Below are positions 1 through 7,136 of a stretch of 42,706 nucleotides of DNA, in pieces. The DNA lies in the IMG/VR virus record IMGVR_UViG_3300045789_000560, positions 1-42,706 of that record; one strand, given 5' to 3'. The position numbers and the translations under genes were made by a program. Every line of letters begins with the position of its first letter. The first letter of the stretch is position 1. Source of the stretch: a virus. The notes beneath the pieces are model-generated. The model saw nothing but the letters and a program-made list of their open reading frames with translations, ran no database searches and was not told where the DNA came from.

Positions 1-416
1 ATTGAGATGTGGCTACTTTGAAACCGACCGCCATCCAGCATGACCCGGTTGCTGATATCGTCCCAGTTGTGTGGCGAAAGTTCATTGTTAGGGCTGCGTG
101 TGATGGATCCTCTTACGCGCGGATCATAGTATATCAGCAGGCGCGTCTCCTGATCGCCTTCTAGCATTTCGTCTGCGAACGCTGAGAGCGCGCCTTGGAG
201 TGTCCCGAGGTTGTCAGAGGTAATGCGCCAGCGCTTCTGGCGATCCTGGTCAATTTCGATCCCTCTCCGAACGCGAGCGAAGGCCCGCAACTCCGCAACG
301 TATCCTTCAATAAGCACAGAAAAAATACCGTCGGAACCTACATAACATGGGAACCGATGGCTAAATTCAGCTCCGCCCTTGCGCGTATAAATGTTAATGT
401 CAGCGAGTTTAGCCAT
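1..416 (-). CDS. Hypothetical protein, cut by window edge
   Basis: An open frame runs leftward from an ATG at 416-414 to the window edge without a stop, giving at least 138 residues. It starts MAKLADINIYTRKG and contains a stretch ending LLIYYDPRVRG. The ribosome site AAAGGATAG lies just before the ATG, inside the end of the preceding small gene. No family is recognised. It is the last visible gene of the leftward integrase operon of the outer element. The C-terminus is outside the window, so length and function are open. Confidence 0.6.
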   Translation of the reverse strand, partial: MAKLADINIYTRKGGAEFSHRFPCYVGSDGIFSVLIEGYVAELRAFARVRRGIEIDQDRQKRWRITSDNLGTLQGALSAFADEMLEGDQETRLLIYYDPRVRGSITRSPNNELSPHNWDDISNRVMLDGGRFQSSHIS

Positions 417-421
417 TCGAT

Positions 422-547
422 CTATCCTTTCTGTGGCCCCGTGCGCACGAAGGTCTGCACCAATGTGTAAGGGGCGAGGTTTCCAAACTTTTCAGCGATT
501 TCAGCAGCGATCTGTTCGCGCAGTTGCTGGATCATTTCAGGCGTCAT
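422..547 (-). CDS. Small hypothetical protein (41 aa)
   Basis: A short frame starts at ATG 547-545 (MTPEMIQQLREQIAAEIAEK...) and ends in TAG at 422-424. It begins six bases after the previous gene stops and ends five bases before the next ATG. Its last codons carry the ribosome site of that next gene. The N-terminal half looks amphipathic and helical. The tight packing between two other frames is the main reason for calling it. No function is suggested. Confidence 0.45.
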   Translation of the reverse strand: MTPEMIQQLREQIAAEIAEKFGNLAPYTLVQTFVRTGPQKG

Positions 548-553
548 CGAGCG

Positions 554-781
554 CTACCGTGCGTCTATCGGCATCTGGTTGGCCCAGCGTTCCAGTTCGG
601 GCGTCAGCTGGGGATCGCCTTGCTCGAAATGCCGGGAGGTCAGGCCGTCGCGTGAGGTGAATTGCTCCGCGCTCAAACGCGTTTCCGCGCGGGCACCATA
701 GGTGGCGACCGCGACGGGCGTGCCGTCAGTGTCATAGCCGATGTAGGTGCCGGACGACTGGCTCATGAATGTGTCGCTCAT
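554..781 (-). CDS. Hypothetical protein downstream of integrase
   Basis: This 75-aa acidic protein begins MSDTFMSQSSGTYIGYDTDG. The ATG at 781-779 overlaps the integrase stop as ATGA, implying translational coupling; the frame stays open upstream, but that extension lies inside the integrase gene. No signal peptide, membrane segment or known motif is visible. Its place after the integrase suggests an accessory gene of the outer element. No function can be assigned. Confidence 0.6.
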   Translation of the reverse strand: MSDTFMSQSSGTYIGYDTDGTPVAVATYGARAETRLSAEQFTSRDGLTSRHFEQGDPQLTPELERWANQMPIDAR

Positions 782-1944
782 GCCTTTTTCCTCTTTTGCT
801 CTGTCGGCCGCTGGATCGATGCCACCGCGCGCGCGGCCGTGTGATAGGATGGTGGCATGTAGGTTTCGCCGAGCTGGGGATCCATCGCGGCCGAGTTGCC
901 CAGGACGTCGCCGACATCTTCGCGGGATCCGCCGCCAGCACGGGCCCAGACACCGAACGTGCGGCGCAGATCCCGAAATTGCAGGGTCTGGATGCCAGGC
1001 GCTGATTTGGCGGCCTCCGTGCGGATTGCAGCCCAACGTTTGCGGAACAGATCGCCGGAGTAGGGCGCGCCGGTTGCTTCATCGATCAGCAGGCGGGTTT
1101 GATCCTCGCCCGCGTCGGCCAGCAGCATCTTGAGGTAAGGCTGCGCTTCGGAATGGATCGGCATCACGCCGTAGTTGTCGCGCTTTGACCGGATCAACTC
1201 CCAGACCAGCACGGGGCGGTCTTCGCCTGGCATTTGCACAGTGCGGAAACTGTCGATCGTCGCGGCGATCAGATCTGTCTGCCGTTGCGCCTGGAGGGTG
1301 GCCAGTGCGATCGCGCAGGCCATGGCGTTGAAGCCAAGTTTCTTGGCGGCATCCATCAGCGCATCATATTCGGCCCACGTGGCCGACCGGTGCCGCTTGC
1401 GGACGGATTTCATCTTGAGCTTGAAGCAGGGGTTGGCGTTTTCATGGCGCCACCCGCGCACCTCCGCGTGGCTCATAAGGATCGAGAACATGCGGATCAG
1501 CGCCTGCGCCTGTGCCGGGCCGGATCCTTTGTACAGGCTTTCGTACCATGTACGCATGATCGGCTTGGTGAATTCGACCACATTGTGCTCGCCCCATTTC
1601 TTGTCGATCGCGTTCAGATTGATGTCGTAGCTGCGCCTGGTGCTGTCTGTCGCTTCGGTGAAGGCGACCGACTTGCGGTAATCGTGGATCAAGGCAGAGA
1701 CTGTCCGGCCGCCTGCACTGCGCGGTGGTGCCGTGTCACCGCGACGCTTGCGATCGACATCATCGTTGAGGCGCTTGGCCTCACGCACGGACCAGGTGGC
1801 GCGATCGGCGTTCAGCTCGATCGGCTCGAAGCCCAAAGCCCGCGCGGAGTGATTGGGTTCCCACCATACCCGCCACGATCCATTGGCCCGACGGCGTTGC
1901 CGCAGGCCGATGATCTTGTCGGAAATGGGGGGGCGGACGGTCAT
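778..1944 (-). CDS. int: Tyrosine-recombinase phage integrase
   Basis: This 388-aa protein has the layout of phage integrases: an N-terminal arm-binding part, a core-binding SAM-like part at about 80-185, and a C-terminal catalytic domain. The first catalytic Arg is probably R221. The second box is RDLRRTF (324-330), where Arg stands in for the usual His of HxxR and R327 is the conserved Arg. Box III has N350 in place of His/Trp. The nucleophile is Y362 in TYMPPS. It would integrate and excise the outer element. The ATG overlaps the stop of the upstream small HTH gene (ATGA), a typical excisionase-integrase arrangement. No att site was identified. Confidence 0.9.
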   Translation of the reverse strand: MTVRPPISDKIIGLRQRRRANGSWRVWWEPNHSARALGFEPIELNADRATWSVREAKRLNDDVDRKRRGDTAPPRSAGGRTVSALIHDYRKSVAFTEATDSTRRSYDINLNAIDKKWGEHNVVEFTKPIMRTWYESLYKGSGPAQAQALIRMFSILMSHAEVRGWRHENANPCFKLKMKSVRKRHRSATWAEYDALMDAAKKLGFNAMACAIALATLQAQRQTDLIAATIDSFRTVQMPGEDRPVLVWELIRSKRDNYGVMPIHSEAQPYLKMLLADAGEDQTRLLIDEATGAPYSGDLFRKRWAAIRTEAAKSAPGIQTLQFRDLRRTFGVWARAGGGSREDVGDVLGNSAAMDPQLGETYMPPSYHTAARAVASIQRPTEQKRKKA

Positions 1945-2192
1945 ACGCTGCGCGCCATTTCCAGCATGACCACGTTGGATCCTTTCGGCACCGGCGTCTT
2001 GGTGTCAGCGCGGCCCTGCAGATCCACCCATGCGGCCACGGCATCCTTGCGCCACTTGAGCGGCCGCAGGCAGGTTGGCATCGGCACGGGGAAATCATTG
2101 TCGCGTTCCAGGCGGGATCTGGCAGCCAGAAACGCGGTTGCGTTTGTGAAGCCGGTCAGTTCGGCCACGGCATCGGCGGTGATAAAGCTCAC
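1941..2192 (-). CDS. Small HTH protein, possible excisionase
   Basis: This 83-aa protein starts at GTG 2192 (SFITADAVAELTGFTNATAF...), eight bases after AAAGGA. The N-terminal sequence resembles the short MerR/AlpA-like helix-turn-helix of phage excisionases and DUF4224 proteins, with an RPLKWRKDAVAAW wing-like stretch. It is coupled directly to the integrase by ATGA. A recombination directionality factor is the natural inference, but it could be another small DNA-binding protein. Confidence 0.6.
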   Translation of the reverse strand: MSFITADAVAELTGFTNATAFLAARSRLERDNDFPVPMPTCLRPLKWRKDAVAAWVDLQGRADTKTPVPKGSNVVMLEMARSV

Positions 2193-2218
2193 TGGTCTGT
2201 CCTTTCAAATGGGAGGGG

Positions 2219-2455
2219 TCAGGCGGACTTGGAAGCGAAAAGCATGATCCGTTCCTCAACGTGTGGGACCGTGCCTTCGTTGAACATCTGCACTGCCTTC
2301 TTTGGGTCGCGGTCCATGGCAACCAGCAGCAAGGTGGCGATGGTGTGGTCGAGCGTAATCAGAACCTGCGCTCGATCCTTCACTGGGTCGCGCCCAGCGA
2401 GGATGACCTTCGCCGCCTTGATCGCGAGCCTGCTGTCGCGGGACGCTTTGCTCAC
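2219..2455 (-). CDS. Hypothetical small protein
   Basis: A 78-aa protein is read from GTG 2455-2453 (SKASRDSRLAIKAAKVILAG...). The GTG overlaps the TGA of the upstream membrane-protein gene as GTGA. The frame stays open upstream, but that extension is a shadow of the neighbouring gene. The protein looks helical, with a VLITLDHTIATLLLVAMD segment. It is probably soluble. No family is recognised. Confidence 0.55.
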   Translation of the reverse strand: MSKASRDSRLAIKAAKVILAGRDPVKDRAQVLITLDHTIATLLLVAMDRDPKKAVQMFNEGTVPHVEERIMLFASKSA

Positions 2456-2640
2456 TGGTCGATCCTTTCCTGAACCTTGCCCCAGCGGGCGATGGAGACG
2501 GTGAAATCGTCCTGGGTCTCGGGATCTGCCGTTAGCTTTTGCAAGCGCACTGCCGCGACCCACGTCATTATAATGCTCACGCCGATGGCTGCGATCGCGC
2601 AGATCCCGGCCAAAACGAATGCTGTTGTAAATAAGCTCAT
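2452..2640 (-). CDS. Single-pass membrane protein
   Basis: This 62-aa protein starts MSLFTTAFVLAGICAIAAIGV. One hydrophobic segment at about residues 5-31 is followed by a charged tail ending KVQERIDQ. It sits in the leftward operon between the repressor and the integrase, where temperate phages often keep exclusion or unknown membrane proteins. Topology is all that can be stated. The gene is short, so the call depends on its coupling to the next gene. Confidence 0.5.
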   Translation of the reverse strand: MSLFTTAFVLAGICAIAAIGVSIIMTWVAAVRLQKLTADPETQDDFTVSIARWGKVQERIDQ

Positions 2641-2659
2641 GTCGTTGCCTGTATGTTTG

Positions 2660-2685
2660 CCCGACAGTGTCGCCTGCCTGTCGGG
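2660..2685. other. Hairpin CCCGACAG/CTGTCGGG
   Basis: Perfect 8-bp arms lie at 2660-2667 and 2678-2685 around a 10-base loop, in the gap between two leftward genes. No T tract follows on either strand, so a classical intrinsic terminator is unlikely. It may be an attenuating or processing hairpin, or a protein site: the left arm and loop also contain CGACAGTGTCG, itself a dyad. Confidence 0.45.
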
Positions 2686-2740
2686 TGGTGGAGTGACGGG
2701 GACGGTCGAGCAGACCCGCAGGCGACCCCCGGCAGCAAAC

Positions 2741-2974
2741 CTATCTTGTGGCCTGACGGCTCAAGGCAGTGGCCAAGCCGACCGTAAAGCGGGCAGAGTT
2801 TTCCATCTGCAGGCTTAAGGGGATGTCGATGTCGGCACCGCGCAGGGCGGGGGCCTTTTCCTCGATCTGGCGCGCCCAGGTGGACATCATTTCGCAGGCG
2901 TACAGAAAGCCGCGGCGTTCGTTCGCATCCAGCGTCTGGATATCCATGGCGCGCAGGGTCAGCTGATCAGCCAT
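2741..2974 (-). CDS. Hypothetical protein
   Basis: This 77-aa protein starts MADQLTLRAMDIQTLDANE, with the ATG at 2974 inside the end of the upstream gene (stop at 2967). It looks mostly helical (GFLYACEMMSTWARQIEEK). It belongs to the leftward operon driven from about 3260. No known domain is recognised. Confidence 0.55.
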   Translation of the reverse strand: MADQLTLRAMDIQTLDANERRGFLYACEMMSTWARQIEEKAPALRGADIDIPLSLQMENSARFTVGLATALSRQATR

Positions 2975-3230
2975 TGTCGCGCGCCGCATCGAGGAAGGTG
3001 ACGTTGTCCAGGTCGGTCATGTCGGCGATGACGCCCATGGCGCGACGGCGGTGCAGCAGTTCCCTGGCCAACTGGGGCAGAACCAGCAGGATCAGCGCGG
3101 CGTCGGCATCGGTCAGATCGTCGTTGTGCTGTGCAGCCATACCGGCGCAGCACACGCGTTCCAGGACGTTGTCGGTGATCGGTCCACCGGTTGCGAGGGG
3201 GATTGTCAGTACAGTTGCGGCTTGTGCCAT
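2967..3230 (-). CDS. Hypothetical protein, first gene of leftward operon
   Basis: This 87-aa protein begins MAQAATVLTIPLATGGPITD and contains two Cys residues in ERVCCAG. It is the first gene after the leftward promoter/operator region at 3250-3320. It overlaps the next gene by eight bases. No family is recognised. Its position suggests tight control by the neighbouring repressor. Confidence 0.55.
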   Translation of the reverse strand: MAQAATVLTIPLATGGPITDNVLERVCCAGMAAQHNDDLTDADAALILLVLPQLARELLHRRRAMGVIADMTDLDNVTFLDAARDNG

Positions 3231-3264
3231 GTCGAGTGCTCCAATGTGATTTGCTTCACACTAG

Positions 3265-3293
3265 AGTTATGGGTGATAACCTATCACTGTCAA
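3265..3293 (-). promoter_or_regulatory. Leftward promoter with operator in spacer
   Basis: On the minus strand a consensus -35 TTGACA (3293-3288) is followed 17 bases later by ATAACT (3270-3265); CATAAC fits with 16. The spacer is occupied by the perfect dyad GTGATA-ACC-TATCAC at 3273-3287. A related ATCAC...GTGAT dyad lies at about 3310-3326. Repressor bound in the spacer would block the integrase-side operon. CAACACT at 3291 recurs upstream of the Cro-like gene at about 4262. Confidence 0.6.
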
Positions 3294-3332
3294 CACTAAA
3301 TAAGTAATAATCACAAAATTAGTGATCTGACT

Positions 3333-3584
3333 TTACTTCACTCTGGATGCGTACCACCTGCCCAAACGGTCTGCTACCTGGTTTGGCAGCCAGAGAAGAA
3401 GGGTTAATTGGGCAAAGACGCACGCCATCGCGGCGATTTCGATGTCGATCGAATATCTGTGAAATGTTCCGACATAAAGCGCAGCCGCCCCGGGCCCGAA
3501 TATCGCCAGCATCTTTCCAATAGTGTCACCAGTGTCAAAGCCGCGGCTATAGGCTTTTTCCTGTTCAGGGGTGAACCGCTCCAT
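3333..3584 (-). CDS. Two-pass membrane protein coupled to repressor
   Basis: This 83-aa protein reads MERFTPEQEKAYSRGFDTGD and then has two hydrophobic segments (about residues 24-44 and 50-70). The ATG at 3584 shares one base with the repressor stop (TGATG), so the two are translationally coupled. A TTG start four codons earlier is possible. Being made with the repressor from the prophage, it is a plausible superinfection-exclusion protein. That role is inferred from context only. Confidence 0.6.
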   Translation of the reverse strand: MERFTPEQEKAYSRGFDTGDTIGKMLAIFGPGAAALYVGTFHRYSIDIEIAAMACVFAQLTLLLWLPNQVADRLGRWYASRVK

Positions 3585-4198
3585 CAGTTGCGCCAACTTG
3601 CTGATACGCGGCCCATTATAAGAACGTTGGTTCCGTCGTGGAACAGCACGCGCTGATCTTCAGGATTGGTATTTGCCGCGATCAAGACGGGCGGCTCGTA
3701 TCGTCTCAGGATAGTAGTGGCTTGGCCCGTTTTGCCGTTGTATTGCTGGGCTATTACGATATCGCCAGCACCGCATCTGCTGGCGGCATGGGTGTCTACG
3801 ACAATATAATCGCCAGGCAAATATCCGTTCAGCACCAAGCTGTCACTCTTCACTTGCCAGACATCCACACCGGGGCGATCTGCGCCGAACACTGTCGCAA
3901 CGCTTCGAACGTTCTCGCCCACATATTCTGCGTGCTTAAACGGCACTACATCATTGTCAGCGAAGCCAGGGCTAACCTGACGGCTAACTTCGGGATCGGC
4001 GATACCAGCCCTTTCTAGGATGATTTCCAGCGGCATTTCTAAGACTTTTGCAAACACGCGGGCTTGATCAAGTGTCATCCTTTGACGGCCGACGTAGATC
4101 CTTGAGACAACCGAGCGATCGCGCCCCAGTTCCTCTGCAATATCTTCAGCTGTAACGCCCGCGCGTTTCTGCTGCCTTTTGAACCACTTGTCATCCAT
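3584..4198 (-). CDS. Phage repressor of the outer element (HTH + S24-like)
   Basis: This 204-aa protein has an N-terminal HTH (residues about 8-60, with AEDIAEELGRDRSVVSRI) and a C-terminal S24/LexA-like fold. The usual GDSM nucleophile box reads SDSL within WQVKSDSLVLNG. The catalytic Lys is not evident: the expected region reads TTILRRYEPP. It may thus be a non-cleaved repressor. ATG 4198 (MDDKWFKRQQ) is preferred over the in-frame GTG at 4216, which lies in the GTGAC..GTCAC dyad. It is divergent from a Cro-like gene. Confidence 0.85.
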   Translation of the reverse strand: MDDKWFKRQQKRAGVTAEDIAEELGRDRSVVSRIYVGRQRMTLDQARVFAKVLEMPLEIILERAGIADPEVSRQVSPGFADNDVVPFKHAEYVGENVRSVATVFGADRPGVDVWQVKSDSLVLNGYLPGDYIVVDTHAASRCGAGDIVIAQQYNGKTGQATTILRRYEPPVLIAANTNPEDQRVLFHDGTNVLIMGRVSASWRN

Positions 4199-4201
4199 CT
4201 G

Positions 4202-4294
4202 GTGACAAGTAGTCACTACGCCTTACCAATAAACGGGTGAATTTTACTTTTTTAGTATTGCCAACACTTAGTTTGGGCGGCTAGATGTTGCGTT
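4202..4294. promoter_or_regulatory. Repressor/Cro intergenic control region
   Basis: This stretch between the divergent repressor and Cro-like genes is AT-rich. It contains the dyad GTGAC-N5-GTCAC (4202-4216) and a CAACACTTAG box similar to CAACACTAAA near 3291. A rightward promoter TTGCCA-N17-CTAGAT is possible, with a weak -10. It probably holds the operators for both proteins. Confidence 0.45.
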
Positions 4295-4582
4295 ATGAGT
4301 GACCACCTAACACCACTAGAAGTATGCGAACGCATGATCGGCAAGCTGCCCGTGATCGAACAGATTACGGGTCGCAAGCCCAAAGGCGCTTATGCATGGA
4401 GGCGTCCCGCCCAAGGGCGGCGTTCCGGTGACATGCCTGCTGATGTCAACCGCACCCTTCTCAAATATGCCAAACGTCACGGGATCCCGTTGACCCCGGC
4501 GCATCTGATCTGGGGCGCAACGCGCGCCGAGATTGATGCGCTGCTGGACAACATGAAAACGCCCACGTTGGCTGCGGAATGA
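4295..4582 (+). CDS. Cro-like regulator, first rightward gene
   Basis: This 95-aa protein, MSDHLTPLEVCERMIGKLPV, is divergent from the repressor and opens the rightward operon. Its size, basic middle (GAYAWRRPAQGRRSG) and place opposite the repressor fit a Cro/CII-type protein, although no textbook HTH stands out. A hairpin terminator or attenuator follows at 4677-4728. Identification as the anti-repressor partner is by position. Confidence 0.55.
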   Translation: MSDHLTPLEVCERMIGKLPVIEQITGRKPKGAYAWRRPAQGRRSGDMPADVNRTLLKYAKRHGIPLTPAHLIWGATRAEIDALLDNMKTPTLAAE

Positions 4583-4676
4583 TCCGGTCGTCCTCATCCC
4601 AGACCCGGGTCCCCCGGATCGCAAGCCGTTCTGACCTTCTGCTAGGGGTCACGGACAAACAGGCGCGGTCCGGTCT

Positions 4677-4728
4677 GGCGCATGTGCACGTTTGCGGGAA
4701 TAGCCGTGTGCACATGCGCCTTCTTTTT
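4677..4728 (+). terminator. Strong intrinsic terminator/attenuator hairpin
   Basis: Perfect 13-bp arms, GGCGCATGTGCAC at 4677-4689 and its complement at 4708-4720, enclose an 18-base loop and are followed by TTCTTTTT. This is a textbook rho-independent terminator on the plus strand. It lies between the Cro-like gene and the replication genes. Either a separate promoter or antitermination must supply transcription beyond it. Confidence 0.75.
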
Positions 4729-4739
4729 CGGGGGGTGTC

Positions 4740-5033
4740 ATGAACGTTAACCCGATCCATGCCCTGCGTCTCAGCACCTTTGCGGTCAGCGGCTTGGCCA
4801 TGACCAACCGGCTGACCCTTGCCGATGTGAAGAACCTGCAGGCCCGGGCGAGACGTCACCTGCCTGAAGACAGCGGCCTTCGTCAGGCGATCCTCACATT
4901 TCACCAGGACTTTCCAACTGTCCGCTTCGATCGGGTGCGCCTGTACGATCTTGGGGCAAATCTTTTGGCGGCACTGCGCCGCGACTGCCTGCCGGATGCG
5001 CCCGACGCGCACAGGGTGGATATCCATGGCTAA
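4740..5033 (+). CDS. Hypothetical protein of replication operon
   Basis: This 97-aa protein starts MNVNPIHALRLSTFAVSGLA directly after the hairpin, behind a GGGGG-rich leader. It is basic and helical, with KNLQARARRHLPEDSG. Its end overlaps the next start by eight bases. No family is recognised. Confidence 0.55.
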   Translation: MNVNPIHALRLSTFAVSGLAMTNRLTLADVKNLQARARRHLPEDSGLRQAILTFHQDFPTVRFDRVRLYDLGANLLAALRRDCLPDAPDAHRVDIHG

Positions 5034-5367
5034 TGAAATCGAAGCCAAGCTGACCGCCGCAGATCAAACGCTGGCCTTCACCCTGTCGTGGTTTGTGGCC
5101 GAGCGGATGCCGGCGAGGGCTGATCAGGAAATGTTCGTCGGCGTCCTGGGCGATGTGCTGCCCTTCGTCAGCGAGGATCATCCCATCATACGCCCGATGA
5201 TCGGCCCGGCGCATGGTTTGATCCAGGCGATCCAGAAGGGCGAGACTGGCGCAGGCTGGGCACATCTCGACGCGTCCGAGGCGATCGCAAAATTCGCGCG
5301 GTGGCGGGCAGGGCGATCCAACGAAGTTTTTCAACAGGAACGAGGTGCAGGCGATGGACATTCTTGA
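5026..5367 (+). CDS. Hypothetical protein of replication operon
   Basis: This 113-aa protein is read from ATG 5026 (MANEIEAKLTAADQTLAFTL), inside the end of the previous gene. The frame remains open upstream, but that extension is the other gene in a different frame. It appears soluble and alpha-helical. It overlaps the next gene by 14 bases. Function unknown. Confidence 0.55.
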   Translation: MANEIEAKLTAADQTLAFTLSWFVAERMPARADQEMFVGVLGDVLPFVSEDHPIIRPMIGPAHGLIQAIQKGETGAGWAHLDASEAIAKFARWRAGRSNEVFQQERGAGDGHS

Positions 5368-6286
5368 AATTCTGGATGGCAAGATGAAGCAACTTGATGA
5401 GCGCCGCAGTGATATCTACGCGCTGCACTACGTCTTTGAGGTGTTTTTGCAGGGCCTGAAAAATCTGCGTGTCGATGTTGCGACCGATGCTGGTCAATGC
5501 GGCGCCATTCATCTGGCGCTTTGTCTACCGGAACATTTGCACGGTGATATTGTGCCCGCTTTGATCGTGGCCCGAGGCGACACAACGGAAGATCCGCACC
5601 CTGAACAGCCAGAACCCGAAGAAACCAATGCACCAGCGTCGGACTTGCCCGATGCGCCGACGCAACCAGATCCGTCAACCATATCCGAAAAATCTGATGA
5701 TGTCAGAGGAACGCCAGAGAGCGTAACCCCGCAGGGGGCGGTAGGTGATGGTGGCGGTACGGCGGGGGCAGAGATGTCCCCGTCAGCAACACCCCGTGAA
5801 CCCCAAGCCTATGATCTGGTGACCGGGCCGTTTTCGGATGAAGAGTTTGCCACGCTGATCGATATGCATCTGCGCGGCGCATCACTTTCTGATATTGCCC
5901 AGGCACTGGGGCGCGCTGAAAAAAGCATCAAGAACAAGCTCAGTAATTCGCGTGCGCAGATCCATGAGGTGAGACAGGCAAGGCAGGCGGCTGCCGAGAA
6001 AACAAAAACTCCGAAGCCAAAAGCGGTGCCCGCGCCTGCACCAACGGCCGAGCTGGAAGCGGTCGGCAGCTGGACGCCCAAGCTTGATCTGAAGTTGGCG
6101 AAGCTCATGGCAAAAGGTACCGGCGAAGGTGGCGCAGCAGCTGTCCTGAAGCTGGGGCGGGAAGACGTCCATGTGCGCTGGAAGCAGATCAAGGCATGGG
6201 TTGGCGAGCCGATCCAAAGCAACGACGACATCGTGCAGCTGTTGGCGGGTCGACTGGCTCACCACGACGGCCATACGTCGACCTGA
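5354..6286 (+). CDS. Putative DNA-binding protein with two C-terminal helical domains
   Basis: This 310-aa protein starts at ATG 5354 (MDILEILDGKMKQLDE) after GAGGTG. A helical N-terminal part (1-80) is followed by an acidic, Pro-rich linker (about 80-145). Two Myb/GcrA-like helical modules come next: FSDEEFATLIDMHLRGASLS around 155-205, and SWTPKLDLKLAKLMAKG around 230-290. A basic Pro/Lys linker joins them. It lies just before the primase gene, so a replication or regulatory role is likely. Domain names are by eye. Confidence 0.6.
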   Translation: MDILEILDGKMKQLDERRSDIYALHYVFEVFLQGLKNLRVDVATDAGQCGAIHLALCLPEHLHGDIVPALIVARGDTTEDPHPEQPEPEETNAPASDLPDAPTQPDPSTISEKSDDVRGTPESVTPQGAVGDGGGTAGAEMSPSATPREPQAYDLVTGPFSDEEFATLIDMHLRGASLSDIAQALGRAEKSIKNKLSNSRAQIHEVRQARQAAAEKTKTPKPKAVPAPAPTAELEAVGSWTPKLDLKLAKLMAKGTGEGGAAAVLKLGREDVHVRWKQIKAWVGEPIQSNDDIVQLLAGRLAHHDGHTST

Positions 6287-6301
6287 TCGGCTGCAGCCCT
6301 C

Positions 6302-7020
6302 ATGTCCCCCCGTCCGACATACTCCCTTGACGAAATCAAGGGCATGCTGGTTGACCAGCTCGACAGCGTGCTGGCGCAATATGCCCCGCCCGCCAACGGG
6401 TCGCATACGACGTTCGGCAAGTATTTCACGCTGAACCCCGGCCGTGCCGATCGGTCTGTCGGCAGCTTCTGCGTAACCGTGTCGGGGCCGGACGCGGGGC
6501 GCTGGAACGATTACGCCGTCGGCAGCGTGCCAGGGCAGGGCTATGGTGACATCCTCGATCTGATCGCGCTTTCGCTGGGCTGCGACATGCAGGGGGCTTT
6601 GCGCGAGGCGCGCGGTTTTCTCGGATTGCAATCCGACAGCCCCGAAGACATCCGTCGGCGCAAAGAGGCAGCACAAGCATCTGCTGAACGGCGCAAACAG
6701 GCCGAAGCATCCGCGAGGGACAAAAAGACCAGGCGCATGAAAGCCGCGCAGGCGATCTTTCTGGGCGGTCAGGAACGCATCGCCAACACTCCGGTCGAAT
6801 TCTATCTGCGCGACCAGCGCGGCATCGATCTGCGCAGTCTCGGGCGGCAGCCTGGTGTGCTGCGCTATGTTCCCCAGCTGAAGTATTACCACGAGGATGA
6901 AAAGACCGGCGAGGTATTCGAAGGTTCGTATCCCGCCATGGTCGCGATGATCACGAACCACAGGGGCGAAAACGTTGCGGTCCATCGCACCTGGTTGGCC
7001 CAGAAAGACAACGGCACCTG
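6302..7020 (+). pseudogene. Toprim primase gene, 5' part, split by the Mu-like phage
   Basis: This is the N-terminal 239 codons of a phage-type toprim primase. After the ACCTG target site the frame runs into phage DNA and stops at 7091-7093 after a 24-residue foreign tail. The retained part contains the N-terminal YFTLNPGRADRSVGSF region and the RYVPQLKYYHE...VHRTWL stretch that precedes toprim domains. The toprim core lies at 42246-42690. Joining the halves with one ACCTG gives an uninterrupted 387-aa protein, so the break is due only to the insertion. As it stands the protein lacks its catalytic core. Confidence 0.9.
7016..7020 (+). repeat. Target-site duplication ACCTG (left copy)
   Basis: Five bases directly abutting the TGT end of the Mu-like prophage, repeated at 42241-42245. 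A 5-bp duplication is the hallmark of Mu-family transposition. Confidence 0.95.
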
Positions 7021-7128
7021 TGTAGCTCGCCAAAATTTTTTTCAGTGTGTGACAGATAAAGTTGCAGCAGCGCGGTTTTCTGTCTCTGAGTGATTTGGCG
7101 AGCGTTAGCGGCCTGTTTAACGCCCCGT
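7021..7128. other. Phage right end (candidate transposase sites)
   Basis: This is 108 bp of non-coding DNA between the terminus and the methylase stop. It contains TGACAGAT at 7050-7057, similar to TGACACAG at the other end, and a T7 run at 7036-7042. A perfect 10-bp inverted repeat GCTCGCCAAA lies at 7025-7034, with its complement at 7094-7103. These are probably transposase-binding and end sequences; the assignment is inferred. Confidence 0.6.
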
Positions 7129-7136
7129 TCAATCCC
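7115..7136 (+). repeat. Dispersed GTTTAA repeat, copy 1
   Basis: GTTTAACGCCCC followed by GTTCAATCCC: two half units 12 bp apart. It is one of at least nine related sequences in the phage and overlaps the methylase stop. Confidence 0.5.

Noticed and set aside
7025-7103. GCTCGCCAAA inverted repeat as the phage terminal repeat
   Set aside because: Both arms are inside one end; the true termini are set by the ACCTG duplication at 7021 and 42240.
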